From assembly GCF_014191725.1 (NCBI RefSeq), contig NZ_JACHWZ010000005.1:1-64000 (forward strand): a stretch of 64,000 nucleotides of DNA. The letters run 5' to 3'. Below the pieces are notes generated by a model, which was not told the origin of the DNA, ran no database searches, and was given only the letters and a program-made list of their open reading frames with translations. Each line of letters opens with the position of its first letter. The first letter of the stretch is position 1. Made by a program: the position numbers and the translations under genes. This document shows, piece after piece, positions 62,770 through 64,000 of the stretch. The stretch comes from Microbulbifer rhizosphaerae. Its GTDB lineage: Bacteria > Pseudomonadota > Gammaproteobacteria > Pseudomonadales > Cellvibrionaceae.

Positions 62770-63539
62770 GGCGACCTCCTCCGCTGTAGGCCGACGATCA
62801 GACCGCCCAGTGCGAGCAGGGACAGTCCGCCGGCGACCTGCAGCAGGCGCATCACCGCGACACTGTAGCGGCCCGTATCCGGATCGAAGTGATAGCAGCG
62901 CAGCAGCAACTGGTCCACCGGGCTGCCAAGTTTGCCGCGGCCGGCGTCCACCAGCGCCAGGTGCAGGTCCGGCTGTCCGCGCTCGATGCGCAGCAGGTAG
63001 CGGCTGACCAGGCCGCCGGTGGCGACCACCACCAACCCCGCCGGGTGCGCGAAGCTGTCGCGCTCTGCGTCGTAGGCATATTGAAAACCCACCGCATCGG
63101 CCAGGGTATCGATGGCTGCGGCGCCGCCGGTCAACAGCTGCCAGTTGGAGACGATTTGTCCGTGCCGCTCGCGCAGGCGCCGAGCCAGTTGCGCGGCCTG
63201 CGCCGGCGTCTCCCGGGGATCGATACTCACCACCGCCACGCGGTAATCCCCCGCGGCGAACGGCAGATCGGCCGCGGCCCCGGCGAGTTGGTCCAGCACC
63301 ATGGGACAGAGATGCGGGCACTCGAACCAGGACAGCACCAATATTAGCGGGCCCTGTTCAACCAGCGCGGTGAGTGTCACGGCGTCGCCATTTGCATTGC
63401 GAAACCCCGTCGCCGGCAGCGGCGCGCCGATGCGCTGATTGAATGCCACCGCATCCAGGGTTTTCTCCGCTGTCGGCTTCGCTTCGACAGCCAGCGTGAG
63501 CAGCAGAAGCAGCGGGCAGGCGCGGGTGAGCCAGTTCAC
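62766..63539 (-). CDS. SCO1/SenC family copper chaperone
   Basis: A 257-residue exported protein. It has a signal peptide (LTRACPLLLLLTLAVEA), a thioredoxin fold with the copper-binding CPHLCP and the conserved His in FAHPAG, and a C-terminal membrane helix (VAGGLSLLALGGLIVGL). SCO proteins insert copper into the CuA site of subunit II. The GTG start overlaps the upstream stop. Confidence 0.92.
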   Translation of the reverse strand: MNWLTRACPLLLLLTLAVEAKPTAEKTLDAVAFNQRIGAPLPATGFRNANGDAVTLTALVEQGPLILVLSWFECPHLCPMVLDQLAGAAADLPFAAGDYRVAVVSIDPRETPAQAAQLARRLRERHGQIVSNWQLLTGGAAAIDTLADAVGFQYAYDAERDSFAHPAGLVVVATGGLVSRYLLRIERGQPDLHLALVDAGRGKLGSPVDQLLLRCYHFDPDTGRYSVAVMRLLQVAGGLSLLALGGLIVGLQRRRSP

Positions 63540-63883
63540 TGAGGTGCCTCCGCATCTGGCAGGCCGCGCTCGAGCAGGAGGTCCATCGCGCGCTCGATCG
63601 GCATATGCACCACCCCGGCCTCCCGGTCCACCCAGCCCACGCTGTGCAGCCGCTGTTGCTCGCGCTCTTGGTAGCCGGCCAGATCCGCGAGAGGGTTGCG
63701 CTGCAGGCGCACCTGCCCCGGCGGCACCGGCAGCGGTTCGAACACCGGGGCGGGGGGACGCGGCAGCCAGTAGAGATAGAGCGGCCACATGGCCAGGCCG
63801 CCCAGCAGCACCAGCGCCAGGGTGAACAGCAGGATGTAGACGATCGGGCGCACCCGGGAAAGGTCGGCCTCGTGTTTAATCAT
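63536..63883 (-). CDS. hypothetical membrane protein of the oxidase operon
   Basis: A 115-residue protein with one membrane helix (PIVYILLFTLALVLLGGLAMWPLYLYWL), then a Pro-rich periplasmic segment and a C-terminal IERAMDLLLERGLPD. The pattern fits the small conserved proteins found just upstream of sco in caa3 operons. It overlaps the next gene by four bases. Confidence 0.75.
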   Translation of the reverse strand: MIKHEADLSRVRPIVYILLFTLALVLLGGLAMWPLYLYWLPRPPAPVFEPLPVPPGQVRLQRNPLADLAGYQEREQQRLHSVGWVDREAGVVHMPIERAMDLLLERGLPDAEAPQ

Positions 63884-64000
63884 CTTCAGCCCCGCGGTTT
63901 ATTCGCTGGCCGGCGTTGTAACCAGCCCCGTAGATGGCGCCGACGACCAATACCAGTGCCGGCACCAACCAGACCTGTGGTGCACTCCAGCCGCCGAACG
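63876..64000 (-). CDS. partial membrane protein at the window edge
   Basis: The C-terminal 40 residues of a gene that continues beyond the window. A membrane helix (VWLVPALVLVVGAIYGAGYN) is followed by AGQRINRGAEDD. Its stop overlaps the start of the next oxidase-operon gene, so it belongs to that operon. The family cannot be named. Confidence 0.5.
   Translation of the reverse strand, partial: FGGWSAPQVWLVPALVLVVGAIYGAGYNAGQRINRGAEDD

Overview
The window looks like chromosome of a GC-rich gammaproteobacterium. UbiE/UbiJ/UbiB followed by HisI/HisE and TatABC, REP-like GTAGGAGCGG...CCGCTCCTAC repeats, a solitary EctD-type ectoine hydroxylase, a lipoprotein of the alginate-lyase family and small DUF3149 and DUF6984 proteins all fit a marine Cellvibrionales-type organism such as Microbulbifer. 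That assignment is inference, because no rRNA or other marker gene is present.

Layout. Bases 1-1900 hold AT-richer small genes on the minus strand, three of them followed by folded 80-110 bp sites with the symmetry of integron attC sites. This is probably a stretch of integron cassette array with no integrase in view. Two lipoprotein genes follow (2.4-3.5 kb). From 3.7 to 33 kb is ordinary chromosomal housekeeping: an SPFH/NfeD pair, ubiquinone genes, hisI-hisE, tatABC, a three-gene AAA+/TPR membrane module, a predicted aminopeptidase, dtd, a prolyl oligopeptidase, an epimerase with a 29-residue membrane microprotein, tag, an MscS channel, a DUF885 lipoprotein, two PhyH-type dioxygenases (one EctD), a three-gene glycan-transfer operon (membrane glycosyltransferase with NPCBM-like tail, GtrA, GtrB-like), a diguanylate cyclase and a macro-domain protein. 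Intergenic gaps repeatedly carry one of two dispersed repeat families.

The centrepiece is 33.2-55 kb. A 2160-residue Sec-exported SpvB/RHS protein is interrupted, just after its RHS core and charged linker, by a 6,895-bp integrative element present as two exact tandem copies. Three copies of a 13-bp core (TGCACAAGAGGGG) bound the two units. Each unit carries, in order, an RHS C-terminal tip that continues the host RHS frame, a probable membrane-anchored immunity gene, a terminator, an XRE repressor, a palindromic operator, a CHC2/TOPRIM primase-ATPase, a tyrosine integrase, a hairpin-rich non-coding stretch, a 96-residue protein and a pair of probable integrase arm sites. Beyond the third core the original RHS tip continues in the correct reading frame, followed by its own membrane immunity candidate and by remnants of further tip/immunity pairs. 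The element therefore swaps the effector tip of an RHS protein by in-frame site-specific integration, and excision should restore the old tip.

From 55 to 56.2 kb are tandemly duplicated transposase remnants. After that come a VOC-family gene, a large alginate-lyase-family lipoprotein gene and a minus-strand aa3/caa3-type cytochrome c oxidase operon (SCO protein, subunit II with fused cytochrome c, subunits I, III and IV) that runs off the window edge. No rRNA, tRNA or CRISPR array was recognised.
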